A stretch of 58,964 bases of DNA from Dorea_D sp963559605 (GCA_963559605.1 CAUWLL010000016.1:1-58964), one strand, 5' to 3'. Shown: positions 50,989 through 58,909, counted from the first letter of the stretch. Numbers and translations are program-made. The notes: generated by a model from the letters alone, not told the origin.

Positions 50989-52818
50989 ATGGGAAAGAAG
51001 AAAACGAAAAATCAAAGTACGGGAAAACGTAATGTCAGGTTGGAGCAGCTAGAAGAGGGGATTGCATTATGTACAGCTAATCCTTTGTTTGGCAGAATGG
51101 GCGGTTACATTCGAATCAGAGATCAACAAACTCTTGGAAAAAATAATGCGGCTATAGTTACAAGGCAAGGTGAGATTCTAGTAAATCAAGACATGAGTTT
51201 ATCTTCGAGACAATGGAGCTATGCTATAGCACATTGCAAACTCCATTTAGCATTCGGGCATTTTGATAAGGAGAAGATGCCGGAAAACTGTGAGAAACTG
51301 TTGTGGAATTTTGCCTGTGATATATTTGTAGCTAAATTTTTAGCAGATATAAAGTTTGGGGAGGCGATTTGCCCGAATCCGGTGGATGTATTGTCAGGAA
51401 GTCTGAATGATGAGAGAAAGATATATACAGATTTACAAGAGAGATTTTCAGCAGAAGAGGAAAGAATATCAAATATTTACGGAACGGCAATAGGACTAGA
51501 TATGGTTGGATTGGAAAATCCGAATGTATATGATAAAAAGAAGAATCAAAGTAATTTGTTTACGACTCAATTTGCTTATGCGTTATCCAGTGCAGTAACA
51601 GATACAGTTGGAAAAGCAGGAGGATATATAGACAATGACCATATGTCAAAAGGCAGAGAAGCAGCCAAATGGTTTATCAATCATTATCCACTTCTTGGAA
51701 GTCTGGCATCTTCTTTTGAGATTATTGAAGATTATACGCTTTGTGTACAGGAAGAAATACATATTGCAGGAGTTAATTGTTCAGCAGGGGAAATCTATCT
51801 GAATCCTGTCGCAAATCTCAGAACAGAAGAATTGAAATTTGTTATGGCACATGAATTTTTACATGCAGGATTAGGACATCAGGAACGGTGTAAAGGCAGG
51901 AATCTGTATTTATGGAATGTAGCTTGTGACTATGTAATCAATGGCTGGTTATATGAGATGCGAATTGGGAAAATGCCGGAAGGTGTGTTATACGATGAAA
52001 ACTTGAAAAATAAGTCTGCGGAAGAAATATATGATTTGATTTTAGAAGATATGCGGAAATATCTAAAAATGGACACATTACGTGGGTACGGGAAATGCGA
52101 TATGATGGATGGACGAGCTAGAGGAATAAATAGAAAGCAAGTGTTCGGTATGACGATGGATGAATTTTGCAGAAATGCATTGATGCAAGGATTGGAATAC
52201 CAACAGTCATATGTAAGAGGTTATCTGCCAGTAGGATTAATTGAAGAAATACGTTCCCTTGCTATGCCTCCGATTCGATGGGATGTGGAACTTGCAAAAT
52301 GGTTCGAGGAGCAGTTTCCTTATAAGGATAAAATAAGGACTTATGCAAGACCAAGCAGGAGGCAGGGAGCTACACCGGAAATTCCAAGACCGCGATATGT
52401 ACAAAGTGAATGTGGACAGAATGCAAGAACTTTTGGAGTGGTTTTAGATACCTCGGGTTCGATGAGTACGAAAATGATCGGAATGGCATTGGGAAGTATT
52501 GCAAGTTATGCGTCGGTTCGGGAAGTACCTTATGTAAGGGTGGTTTTTTGTGATGCAGATGCTTATGATGCTGGGTATCTTTCACCGGAAGATGTGACAG
52601 GGCGAGTAGAAGTAAAAGGCAGGGGAGGAACAAGATTACAGCCAGGAATTGATTTGTTAGAAAGCGCGAAAGATTTTCCGAAGGATGGACCAATATTGAT
52701 TATTACGGACGGAGAATGTGAAGAGAATCTTGTCATACATCGAAAACATGCGTATCTCATTCCGCAAGGGAAGAGATTGCCGTTCCGGGCGAAAGGAAAA
52801 GTGTTCTATTTTTCCTGA
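50989..52818 (+). CDS. DUF2201-type VWA protein with putative metallopeptidase domain
   Basis: 609 residues. The N-terminal half (about 10-400) contains a zinc-metallopeptidase-like motif, VMAHEFLHAGLGHQ (HEXXH near residue 285), and a second helix with NVACDYVINGW. The C-terminal part is a VWA fold with the MIDAS motif VVLDTSGSMS (near 482-491) and later ITDGECEE. Such proteins pair with MoxR ATPases, as the adjacent upstream gene shows. Biological target unknown. Ends at a hairpin terminator. Confidence 0.87.
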   Translation: MGKKKTKNQSTGKRNVRLEQLEEGIALCTANPLFGRMGGYIRIRDQQTLGKNNAAIVTRQGEILVNQDMSLSSRQWSYAIAHCKLHLAFGHFDKEKMPENCEKLLWNFACDIFVAKFLADIKFGEAICPNPVDVLSGSLNDERKIYTDLQERFSAEEERISNIYGTAIGLDMVGLENPNVYDKKKNQSNLFTTQFAYALSSAVTDTVGKAGGYIDNDHMSKGREAAKWFINHYPLLGSLASSFEIIEDYTLCVQEEIHIAGVNCSAGEIYLNPVANLRTEELKFVMAHEFLHAGLGHQERCKGRNLYLWNVACDYVINGWLYEMRIGKMPEGVLYDENLKNKSAEEIYDLILEDMRKYLKMDTLRGYGKCDMMDGRARGINRKQVFGMTMDEFCRNALMQGLEYQQSYVRGYLPVGLIEEIRSLAMPPIRWDVELAKWFEEQFPYKDKIRTYARPSRRQGATPEIPRPRYVQSECGQNARTFGVVLDTSGSMSTKMIGMALGSIASYASVREVPYVRVVFCDADAYDAGYLSPEDVTGRVEVKGRGGTRLQPGIDLLESAKDFPKDGPILIITDGECEENLVIHRKHAYLIPQGKRLPFRAKGKVFYFS

Positions 52819-52846
52819 GGGGCAGTTATCTGCCCCGTTTATTTTT
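52819..52846 (+). terminator. Terminator after the MoxR/VWA pair
   Basis: GGGGCAG (52819-52825) pairs with CTGCCCC (52830-52836) around a TTAT loop; GTTTATTTTT follows. Confidence 0.8.
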
Positions 52847-53012
52847 GGGCAAGTATAGGGGAATGAAAACAGTAAACGGATTGTATGCTTTGATAAATGT
52901 ACTAACAGTAAGATAAGAATAGCAGAGTCAGCATAATCCTAAATAATGGATATGTATGACAAATGCTATTCTGGCTACTTGCCGTCAGTATAAGAAAGGA
53001 GAAAGTAATAAA

Positions 53013-53309
53013 ATGGGAGAATCAAAAAAAAGAAAGCCCTACTCAGTAAGAATGAGTGATGAAGAAAATAAAATCGTAAAGGAAGAAGCAAAGAAGAGAG
53101 GGATAACTTATAGCGAATATATAAGGAAGAGGGTATTTGCTAAAGAGAGAACAGAAGACTTCATATATACAAAGGAATTTAAAGAATGTATGGAAAATAT
53201 AACTGATTCGTTAAATGCGTTATATGAGAGTATCGATGAAAAACAAAAGAAAAAAGTGAATAAGGTGGCAGAAGGAGTGGGAGATTTATGGCTTTTTTTA
53301 AACAAATAA
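53013..53309 (+). CDS. MobC-like ribbon-helix-helix mobilization protein
   Basis: 98 residues. RKPYSVRMSDEENKIVKEEAKKRGITYSEYIRKRVF is a ribbon-helix-helix of the type found in relaxosome accessory proteins (MobC). It is followed by a helical C-terminus (TEDFIYTKEFKECMENITDSLN). Start ATG 53013 follows AAAGGAG by about 10 bases. Overlaps the relaxase-like gene by 22 bases. Confidence 0.72.
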   Translation: MGESKKRKPYSVRMSDEENKIVKEEAKKRGITYSEYIRKRVFAKERTEDFIYTKEFKECMENITDSLNALYESIDEKQKKKVNKVAEGVGDLWLFLNK

Positions 53310-53866
53310 CAGAAAAATATGAGACGGATCGCGATGCAATTTGTCTTTTAGAATATGTGATAACAAATTCTTACTGTTGGAATGCTCCGGGAATGTTATG
53401 CGGAAATATTGAAGTACTTTGGGCGCAAATAAAATACTATAAACGATATTATGGTAAAGATAATAGGAATTTGTTAAATCACTATGTATTAAGTTTTGAT
53501 ACCTGCCATTATGAAAAAGATGTTGAATTTCATACAATCCTGATGTGTGCAAATATGTTGTCGAGATATTTTTATGAATACCAACCGATTTGGGGAATTC
53601 ATTTACATGATACGCATTATCATATTCACATAGTAACTAATACAATTAATGTGAGAAATGGGAAGCGGTATCATGCAGGAAAAGGAGAGTTTAAAAATTT
53701 TTTATTATGGTTAGCAAATGAATTGAAAGATTATCATATAGCGTTGTTAGGGGTTACTTACTATGATGAGCGTGGGCATTTGAAATACGGGAATGTACCA
53801 AGCAATTATCTATATGAAAATAAAAATCCATTTGAATACAGTATGAATGAAGGAAAAGGAATCTGA
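53288..53866 (+). CDS. Short relaxase-like (mobilization nuclease) protein
   Basis: 192 residues with the features of MobP/VirD2-like relaxases: a tyrosine-bearing N-terminal helix (AICLLEYVITNSY), NHYVLSFDTCHYEK, and the three-histidine metal motif GIHLHDTHYHIHIVTNTIN (about residues 118-136). Full relaxases run 300-500 residues or more; here only the nuclease core is left, yet the frame is clean. Start ATG 53288 inside the MobC-like gene, with AAGGAG upstream. It may process an origin of transfer nearby, not identified. Confidence 0.72.
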   Translation: MAFFKQITEKYETDRDAICLLEYVITNSYCWNAPGMLCGNIEVLWAQIKYYKRYYGKDNRNLLNHYVLSFDTCHYEKDVEFHTILMCANMLSRYFYEYQPIWGIHLHDTHYHIHIVTNTINVRNGKRYHAGKGEFKNFLLWLANELKDYHIALLGVTYYDERGHLKYGNVPSNYLYENKNPFEYSMNEGKGI

Positions 53867-53887
53867 TAGCCTATTGTGGGCTATCAG
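53863..53887. terminator. Bidirectional terminator between the relaxase-like and excisionase-like genes
   Basis: CTGATAGCC (53863-53871) pairs perfectly with GGCTATCAG (53879-53887). The stop of the relaxase-like gene lies in its left arm. Sits between convergent genes. Confidence 0.7.
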
Positions 53888-54071
53888 ATAAAGCAGTACG
53901 CCGATTTGCAATGTATTCAATAACTGAGATTTTGGGTATTTTCCAAATACGTCCTTCGCGGAAGGCTTTTATCTGATTTGTCTTTAATAAGTCGTAAGTT
54001 CTGTTCATTCCAATTCGTAAGATTTGACTGACTTCCTCCGGTGTTAAAATATATTCGTATTGCTCTAGCAT
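53871..54071 (-). CDS. Excisionase-type helix-turn-helix protein
   Basis: 66 residues of the HTH_17/excisionase family: YILTPEEVSQILRIGMNRTYDLLKTNQIKAFREGRIWKIPKISVIEYI. Family members help an integrase excise elements or act as small regulators. ATG at 54071 with GGAGGTTAC upstream. No integrase gene is in the window, but its presence supports a mobile-element origin for this region. Confidence 0.8.
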   Translation of the reverse strand: MLEQYEYILTPEEVSQILRIGMNRTYDLLKTNQIKAFREGRIWKIPKISVIEYIANRRTALSDSPQ

Positions 54072-54155
54072 AAGTTTGTAACCTCCTGTTTTATTATGAT
54101 GTTTTATGTGGTTGAAGTTAAAAAATAAGGAAAAAAGAAAGAAGAGGATGAAGAT

Positions 54156-54356
54156 ATGCGGAAAAATACGAACGATTTTGAAAAAATATTAAGTCGATTG
54201 GCAAATGAATACGATAAAATTTCAAAGGAAGATAAGGATAAGATGGTTAACGAACTTATAGAGTATATTGAAAAAGAAAAAAATAAGACATTTATGGAGG
54301 GGTATCAATATGCCATTTCCATATTGTTAGAGAGCATTGTCGATAAAGAGCGATAA
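54156..54356 (+). CDS. Hypothetical protein (66 aa)
   Basis: Helical, charged product starting MRKNTNDFEKILSRLANEYDK and ending QYAISILLESIVDKER. Start ATG 54156 follows GAGGATGAAGAT. No family recognised; size and position suggest an accessory-element regulator or toxin-antitoxin-type peptide, with no further evidence. Confidence 0.55.
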   Translation: MRKNTNDFEKILSRLANEYDKISKEDKDKMVNELIEYIEKEKNKTFMEGYQYAISILLESIVDKER

Positions 54357-54371
54357 CAGTACATAAACAAA

Positions 54372-54396
54372 ATGGGGATTGCAGTTTTGCAATCCT
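54372..54396. terminator. Bidirectional terminator between the 66-aa gene and the XRE gene
   Basis: GGGGATTGCA pairs with TGCAATCCTC around a small loop, followed by TATTTTTG; it serves two convergent genes. Confidence 0.65.
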
Positions 54397-54398
54397 CA

Positions 54399-54686
54399 CT
54401 ATTTTTGCTCTCTATCTAAGATGTCGTTTATGATTTGCTGAATATGTGCCTGCTGAGATTCGGTTAATCCGGTAACGTCAATGTAACGTTGATTATCTCG
54501 TTCTAATATGAAGTCTGCACTTACACAAAAGAAATCAGCAATTTTAACCAGCATTTCTATGGAAGGGAGAATGTTGTTGTTTTCCCAGTTCGACACAGTT
54601 TGCTTGGAAACGTTCAATTTTTGAGCAAGTTGTACTTGATTTAGATTATGTGAAGTTCGTAAATTCTTGATAATATCGCCAAACAT
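54399..54686 (-). CDS. XRE family transcriptional regulator
   Basis: 95 residues: N-terminal HTH (FGDIIKNLRTSHNLNQVQLAQKLNVSKQTVSNWENNNILPS) followed by a short helical tail (TGLTESQQAHIQQIINDILDREQK). ATG 54686 follows AAAGGAGGC. Divergent from the DUF5780 gene; the shared region carries palindromes typical of XRE repressor binding. Probably represses itself and the divergent gene. Confidence 0.88.
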   Translation of the reverse strand: MFGDIIKNLRTSHNLNQVQLAQKLNVSKQTVSNWENNNILPSIEMLVKIADFFCVSADFILERDNQRYIDVTGLTESQQAHIQQIINDILDREQK

Positions 54687-54709
54687 AAAAAGCCTCCTTT
54701 ACCAATAGA

Positions 54710-54756
54710 ATACTTGTTAAAAGTATATTTACTAAATACTAAAGTATTGGTATAAT
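54710..54756. promoter_or_regulatory. Divergent promoter region with two palindromes
   Basis: For the plus-strand gene: TTTACT (54728-54733), 17-bp spacer, TATAAT (54751-54756). ATACTT-N5-AAGTAT (54710-54726) and AATACT-AA-AGTATT (54735-54748) are palindromes with similar half-sites (ATACT/AGTAT); the second lies in the spacer. Likely operators for the XRE protein. Confidence 0.5.
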
Positions 54757-54788
54757 GGACTTATAAATAAAAAGGAGAAGAATAGAAA

Positions 54789-55454
54789 ATGAAGAAATTA
54801 AAAAGAGTATTAAAAATTACAGGTGTAGTTATTTTAGCGGGCATTATAATTTCATTTATATCAGATATGGGTTCTGATAAGAATGAGGACGGATTTAATG
54901 GAGAGTATGCTGAAGATGCAAACCTTGAACTGTTAGGAGAACCCGCAACTGAGGGTGGGGAAGAAACGGAAATGAGTGAAGATGAGATTTATAATTTATT
55001 GATGAATGATACCGATAATTCTCCAGTATCAATAACAGATATTACAACAGAAGAAAAAAATGCAGGGGGAGTATATCCAGTAACGCAAATAAGTTATAAA
55101 TTCACTAATAATTTAGAAAGAGATATACGTGAATTTACTGTTGGAATTGTTGCTTGGGATGAAAATAAATTGCCGATTCCTATTGGGGAGGAGACTATAG
55201 CAAATTCCGAATATAAGTATGTATTACAGGGAACATTTGATAATCTGGCTTCTAATGGAGAATCTGTTTCTACAACAACAGAAGTTGATTGTCAAGGAAT
55301 TAGATACCTTAATATAATCTTATTAAGTTATGAAGATTATGAGGGAAATCAATGGGAAAACCCATTAAAAGATTATATTGTTTCAATGTCAGAAAAGCCA
55401 GTAGATGCAGAAAGTATGATGTTTTATGAAGTGGAAAATAACTCAAATCAATAA
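54789..55454 (+). CDS. DUF5780-type membrane-anchored protein
   Basis: 221 residues: an N-terminal membrane helix (VLKITGVVILAGIIISFIS), an acidic linker (EGGEETEMSEDE), and an extracellular beta-rich domain with TQISYKFTNNLERDIREFTVGIVAWDENKLPIPI and DCQGIRYLNIILLSYEDYEGNQWENPL, as in DUF5780. Function unknown. Preceded by its own promoter under probable XRE control. Confidence 0.75.
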   Translation: MKKLKRVLKITGVVILAGIIISFISDMGSDKNEDGFNGEYAEDANLELLGEPATEGGEETEMSEDEIYNLLMNDTDNSPVSITDITTEEKNAGGVYPVTQISYKFTNNLERDIREFTVGIVAWDENKLPIPIGEETIANSEYKYVLQGTFDNLASNGESVSTTTEVDCQGIRYLNIILLSYEDYEGNQWENPLKDYIVSMSEKPVDAESMMFYEVENNSNQ

Positions 55455-55527
55455 AAAACTTTATGAAATAATTAGAAAATATAAAGTTATATCTAGTGCA
55501 GAAAAATAGAAAAGGAAGTGGAAGGTT

Positions 55528-55668
55528 TTGAATAAAAAATTAAAAGTTGTGTTAGGAATCGTAGTGGTGTATATTTTATTGACGATTGTATGTGTGTTTG
55601 TATTGGAACCAGAGGATATTGGATATAGTAAAGAAGAAGCGGGCATAACTACGGAAAAGACCGAGTAA
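55528..55668 (+). CDS. Small membrane protein (46 aa)
   Basis: Starts at TTG 55528 behind GGAAGG and encodes MNKKLKVVLGIVVVYILLTIVCVFVLE plus a short acidic tail. One membrane helix. It follows the DUF5780 gene by 73 bases and is closed by a hairpin terminator. Unknown role. Confidence 0.5.
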   Translation: MNKKLKVVLGIVVVYILLTIVCVFVLEPEDIGYSKEEAGITTEKTE

Positions 55669-55714
55669 AGTAAGAAATTTTCAATTACATATTATACCAA
55701 TGAAACTAATTATC

Positions 55715-55752
55715 GGGCGAAGTCGAATTATCGGCTTTGCCCATTCTTTTTG
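55715..55752 (+). terminator. Terminator after the small membrane protein gene
   Basis: GGGCGAAGTCGA (55715-55726) pairs with TCGGCTTTGCCC (55731-55742) with two wobble pairs, then ATTCTTTTTG. Confidence 0.7.
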
Positions 55753-55779
55753 TCCGGCAATGAGAGAGGAGGAATACGG

Positions 55780-55857
55780 ATGGGAAGAGCTATCTTATTT
55801 ATATTAAGCTGTGCGGTCATAATCGCAAATGAAATTATCAATGATGGAGAAGATTAA
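55780..55857 (+). CDS. Very small hydrophobic peptide (25 aa)
   Basis: MGRAILFILSCAVIIANEI and a short acidic end, stop at 55855-55857. It has a strong GAGGAGGA ribosome binding site 6-8 bases upstream, which argues that it is translated. It directly precedes the DUF932 gene (20 bases). Confidence 0.45.
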   Translation: MGRAILFILSCAVIIANEIINDGED

Positions 55858-55877
55858 AAAAGAAGGGAGATTTTATT

Positions 55878-56810
55878 ATGGCAGCAAATGTAGAAAGTAT
55901 GTTTTATGTAAGGGAAACACCATGGCATGGATTGGGAACAAGGGTACAGGAGGCACCGAGTTCTTCAGAAGCGTTGATTAAAGCAGGTTTGGATTGGAAC
56001 GTGGTACAAGAACCGATTTATACTGAAACGGAGGAATTAATTGAAGGGTACAAAGCAAATGTGAGAGACAGTGATCGAAAGGTTTTGGGAGTGGTAACAG
56101 ACCGCTACAAAGTGATTCAGAATCAGGAAGCCTTTGCATTTACAGACGAATTGTTAGGAGAGGGTGTACGTTATGAGACTGCCGGAAGTTTACAGGGCGG
56201 TAAGAAAGTGTGGCTGTTGGCGCATATGCCGCATGAGTACATCATTTCGGGGGAAAGAATCAGCCCATATCTTCTGTTTTCCAATACCTATGATGGTTCC
56301 GGTGCAATCAAAGTGGCATTGACACCGATTCGTGTGGTCTGTCAGAATACGTTGAATTTAGCATTATCCCAAGCAAGCCGGTCATGGTCTATGATCCATA
56401 CTGGGAACATACAGAACAAGCTTCAGGAGGCGAAGGATACTTTATTTATGGCAGAAAAATATATGGACAATCTTGGGAAAGAGTTTGAAACCCTGCGTAT
56501 GCAGTCCATGACCGATAAGCAGGTTGTGGAATTTATTGAAACACTTCTTCCGATAGAGGATAACGCTACATCTCAGCAGAAGCGCAACATGAAAAGATTA
56601 CAAGAAGATATGAAAATGCGTTATTTTGATGCCCCTGATTTACAGGATGTTGGAAGGAATGCGTATCGTTTTATCAATGCAGTCAGTGATTTTGCTACTC
56701 ATGCAGAGCCATTACGGAAGACAGCTAATTATAAAGAAAATCTGTTTTCCAGAACCGTAGAAGGACATCCTCTGATTGATAAAGCATATCAGATGGTGAA
56801 AGCAGCGTAG
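55878..56810 (+). CDS. DUF932 (phage/plasmid-like, TIGR03299-type) protein
   Basis: 310 residues. Starts MAANVESMFYVRETPWHGLGTRV, the N-terminal family motif, and includes VVTDRYKVIQNQEAFAF, LLFSNTYDGSGAIKVALTPIRVVCQNTLNLAL and a C-terminal RNAYRFINAVSDFATHAEPLRKT. Family members are common in phages and conjugative elements but their function is not settled. Upstream of an unknown gene and a YqaJ nuclease, suggesting a DNA-processing cassette. Confidence 0.87.
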   Translation: MAANVESMFYVRETPWHGLGTRVQEAPSSSEALIKAGLDWNVVQEPIYTETEELIEGYKANVRDSDRKVLGVVTDRYKVIQNQEAFAFTDELLGEGVRYETAGSLQGGKKVWLLAHMPHEYIISGERISPYLLFSNTYDGSGAIKVALTPIRVVCQNTLNLALSQASRSWSMIHTGNIQNKLQEAKDTLFMAEKYMDNLGKEFETLRMQSMTDKQVVEFIETLLPIEDNATSQQKRNMKRLQEDMKMRYFDAPDLQDVGRNAYRFINAVSDFATHAEPLRKTANYKENLFSRTVEGHPLIDKAYQMVKAA

Positions 56811-56818
56811 GAGGGATT

Positions 56819-57139
56819 ATGCAGAGAGAAGAAATGGAGCGTATTTTCTGTTGGAAGATAGGAGCGGAATTGAAAGGCTTCCAGTATTGCATGATGCAAA
56901 AAAGTAAGGAAGAGATATTTGCATCAGCCTATCAGATTGATTGTATGGTACGGATATATGAATTATTGGCAGAGATAAGCCAGAAGATGGAAGTATCTCA
57001 AATGCAGAAATGTATGGAGATTTCCAGTCTTCTGGCTTTTCTTTATGAACGTTGGCTGAAAACGCAGGATACGCAGACTTTGGAATTGGAAGAAGTGATA
57101 CAAGCAGTTCTTAGTGATATGAGTTTGGAAGTTGCATGA
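56819..57139 (+). CDS. Helical protein of unknown function (106 aa)
   Basis: Not recognised. MQREEMERIFCWKIGAELKGFQYCMM, two further helices and an acidic C-terminus (LELEEVIQAVLSDMSLEV). Start ATG 56819 behind GGAGGG. Located 8 bases after DUF932 and 16 bases before the YqaJ-type gene, so part of one transcriptional unit. Confidence 0.6.
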   Translation: MQREEMERIFCWKIGAELKGFQYCMMQKSKEEIFASAYQIDCMVRIYELLAEISQKMEVSQMQKCMEISSLLAFLYERWLKTQDTQTLELEEVIQAVLSDMSLEVA

Positions 57140-57155
57140 GAGGAGGAAGTTTACA

Positions 57156-58082
57156 ATGAAGAAATTAGTATCTACCTTAAATTTAGATAAGAAAGAATGG
57201 CTGAAATACCGCAAAAGTGGAATCGGCGGTTCGGATGCAGGTGCGGTGTGCGGATTGAATCCGTACCGCACAGCCATGCAGGTCTATCAGGATAAGGTTT
57301 CGGAAGAGATAGAAGAAGTGGATAATGAAGCCATGCGGCAGGGAAGGGAGTTTGAAGACTATGTGGCAAAACGTTTTATGGAGGCGACTGGCAAGAAGGT
57401 GCGTCGTGCAAATGCTATGTTTTACAATGAAGAGTATCCTTTTATGCTGGCGGATGTAGACCGCATGGTTGTGGGAGAAAATGCCGGATTAGAGTGTAAA
57501 ACAGCAAGTCCCTATATGGCAGATAAGTGGAAAGACGGAAATATCCCTCTTTCCTATCAGATACAATGCTATCACTATATGGCAGTCAGTAATGCGGATG
57601 CTTGGTATCTAGCAGTTGTGATTTATGGCAGAGAATTTAAGTATTATAAGATAGAACGGGATGAGGCGGTTATTACAGATTTGATACAGATTGAGAAAGC
57701 GTTTTGGGAAAATCATGTACTGAAACAGCAGATACCTGATCCTGATGGTTCGAAATTGGCGGATAGTGTGATAGCAGAGTATTATAAAAATTCTATCGCC
57801 GATACCATTCCGTTGACAGGCTTTAATGAGAAGTTGGAGCGCAGGCAGGAACTGTCAGAACTTATCGGACGCATGGATATGGAAAAAAAGAAGATTGAAC
57901 AGGAGTTGAAACTGTATCTTGGGAAGAATGAAAGAGCCGAGAATGAACAGTTTATGGTGTCTTGGAAATCGGTGCAGAGCAATCGGCTGGATGAGAAACG
58001 TTTGAAAGAAGAAGAGCCGGAAATTTATGAAAAATATAAAAAATCTGTATCCAGCAGGCGGTTTACAGTAAAAGCGGCATAA
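57156..58082 (+). CDS. YqaJ-type viral recombinase nuclease
   Basis: 308 residues, lambda-exonuclease-like (YqaJ) domain: KYRKSGIGGSDAGAVCGLNPYRT, EAMRQGREFEDYVAKRF, ADVDRMVVGENAGLECKTAS (the D...ExK catalytic core near residues 108-127) and SYQIQCYHYMAV. It resects DNA 5'-3' in phage-type recombination, normally with an annealing protein. A helical C-terminal region (residues 200-308) is additional. ATG 57156 behind AGGAGGAAG. Confidence 0.9.
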   Translation: MKKLVSTLNLDKKEWLKYRKSGIGGSDAGAVCGLNPYRTAMQVYQDKVSEEIEEVDNEAMRQGREFEDYVAKRFMEATGKKVRRANAMFYNEEYPFMLADVDRMVVGENAGLECKTASPYMADKWKDGNIPLSYQIQCYHYMAVSNADAWYLAVVIYGREFKYYKIERDEAVITDLIQIEKAFWENHVLKQQIPDPDGSKLADSVIAEYYKNSIADTIPLTGFNEKLERRQELSELIGRMDMEKKKIEQELKLYLGKNERAENEQFMVSWKSVQSNRLDEKRLKEEEPEIYEKYKKSVSSRRFTVKAA

Positions 58083-58094
58083 GGGGTGAAGAAG

Positions 58095-58202
58095 ATGGAA
58101 AGAGATTATGTAAAGATTTGCTTGGTTTTAATTACCTTAATTTTACTTGTGCTGATTTTTAAACCGCAGATTGTAGAGTTCTTAGCAATGATGCTTGAGT
58201 GA
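58095..58202 (+). CDS. Small membrane peptide (35 aa)
   Basis: MERDYVKICLVLITLILLVLIF and a short tail, one membrane helix. ATG 58095, with GGGGTGAAGAAG upstream, is 12 bases after the YqaJ stop. Third tiny membrane peptide of this region; unknown role. Confidence 0.45.
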   Translation: MERDYVKICLVLITLILLVLIFKPQIVEFLAMMLE

Positions 58203-58324
58203 AGTTATTATTGATGAACCTAAATTAGAAGATTTGGATTGTTTCATATAAATGGTTATGATAATATGTAAATATACAGAAACACTATTTGGGTGAAAAT
58301 AATTATCGCAGAGAGGTGAGATGG

Positions 58325-58654
58325 ATGTTGTCTGAAAAAATGAAAGAAGATTTGGTTCGTGGGTTGCGGTTGATTTTGGGTGATGATATTCAGATGATTA
58401 TCTTATACGGTTCTGTTGCAAGAAATGAAGCCACAGAAGAAAGTGATATTGATATAGCAATCATTATGAGAAAAGATATGGGAGAAGTTGAGAAGGAACA
58501 ATTTATCCGCTGGTCTGCTGAAATGGATATTCAATACAACAGGGTGTTTTCAATCGTTGATATTCGGGAAGAACAGTTGGAAAAATGGGGAGAGGTCCTT
58601 CCTTTTTATAAGAATGTCAGAGAAGAAGGTGTTGTTTTGTGGAAAGCAGCTTAA
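58325..58654 (+). CDS. MNT-type minimal nucleotidyltransferase
   Basis: 109 residues with the nucleotidyltransferase motif ILYGSVARNEATEESDIDIAI (GS...DxD, near residues 29-48). In HEPN/MNT toxin-antitoxin systems this protein adenylylates and neutralises a HEPN RNase. Start ATG 58325 follows AGAGGTGAG. The HEPN partner overlapping its 3' end is broken. Confidence 0.85.
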   Translation: MLSEKMKEDLVRGLRLILGDDIQMIILYGSVARNEATEESDIDIAIIMRKDMGEVEKEQFIRWSAEMDIQYNRVFSIVDIREEQLEKWGEVLPFYKNVREEGVVLWKAA

Positions 58655-58909
58655 AAGAATTAGCAGGATACCGCATGGAACGTGCAAAAGAAATGCTTTC
58701 AGCAGCGGAGGGGAACTTAGAGATTGGTCAGTATAAGACCTCTTTAAACCGTTCTTATGTCTGTAATCATAAAAAGCAGTTCCTTTCTGAGAGAAAAATC
58801 AGATTATGATGATTTTTTCATAATAGGAAGAAAGGAAACGGAGAATCAGCTTGCAAGTGCAAGAATTTTTTTGGAAGCAGTAGAAAAATATTTAAACGAA
58901 AAAGAATAG
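58639..58909 (+). pseudogene. HEPN-domain toxin gene, internally deleted and frameshifted
   Basis: From GTG 58639, inside the end of the MNT gene, the frame reads ELAGYRMERAKEMLSAAEGN and QYKTSLNRSY, typical of a HEPN N-terminal part, then runs to a TGA at 58807-58809. In another frame LREKSDYDDFFIIGRKETEN and LASARIFLEAVEKYL continues to 58909, the usual HEPN end. The middle, roughly 60 codons, is missing. The protein cannot be made intact, so the toxin-antitoxin pair is inactive or orphaned. Confidence 0.7.
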
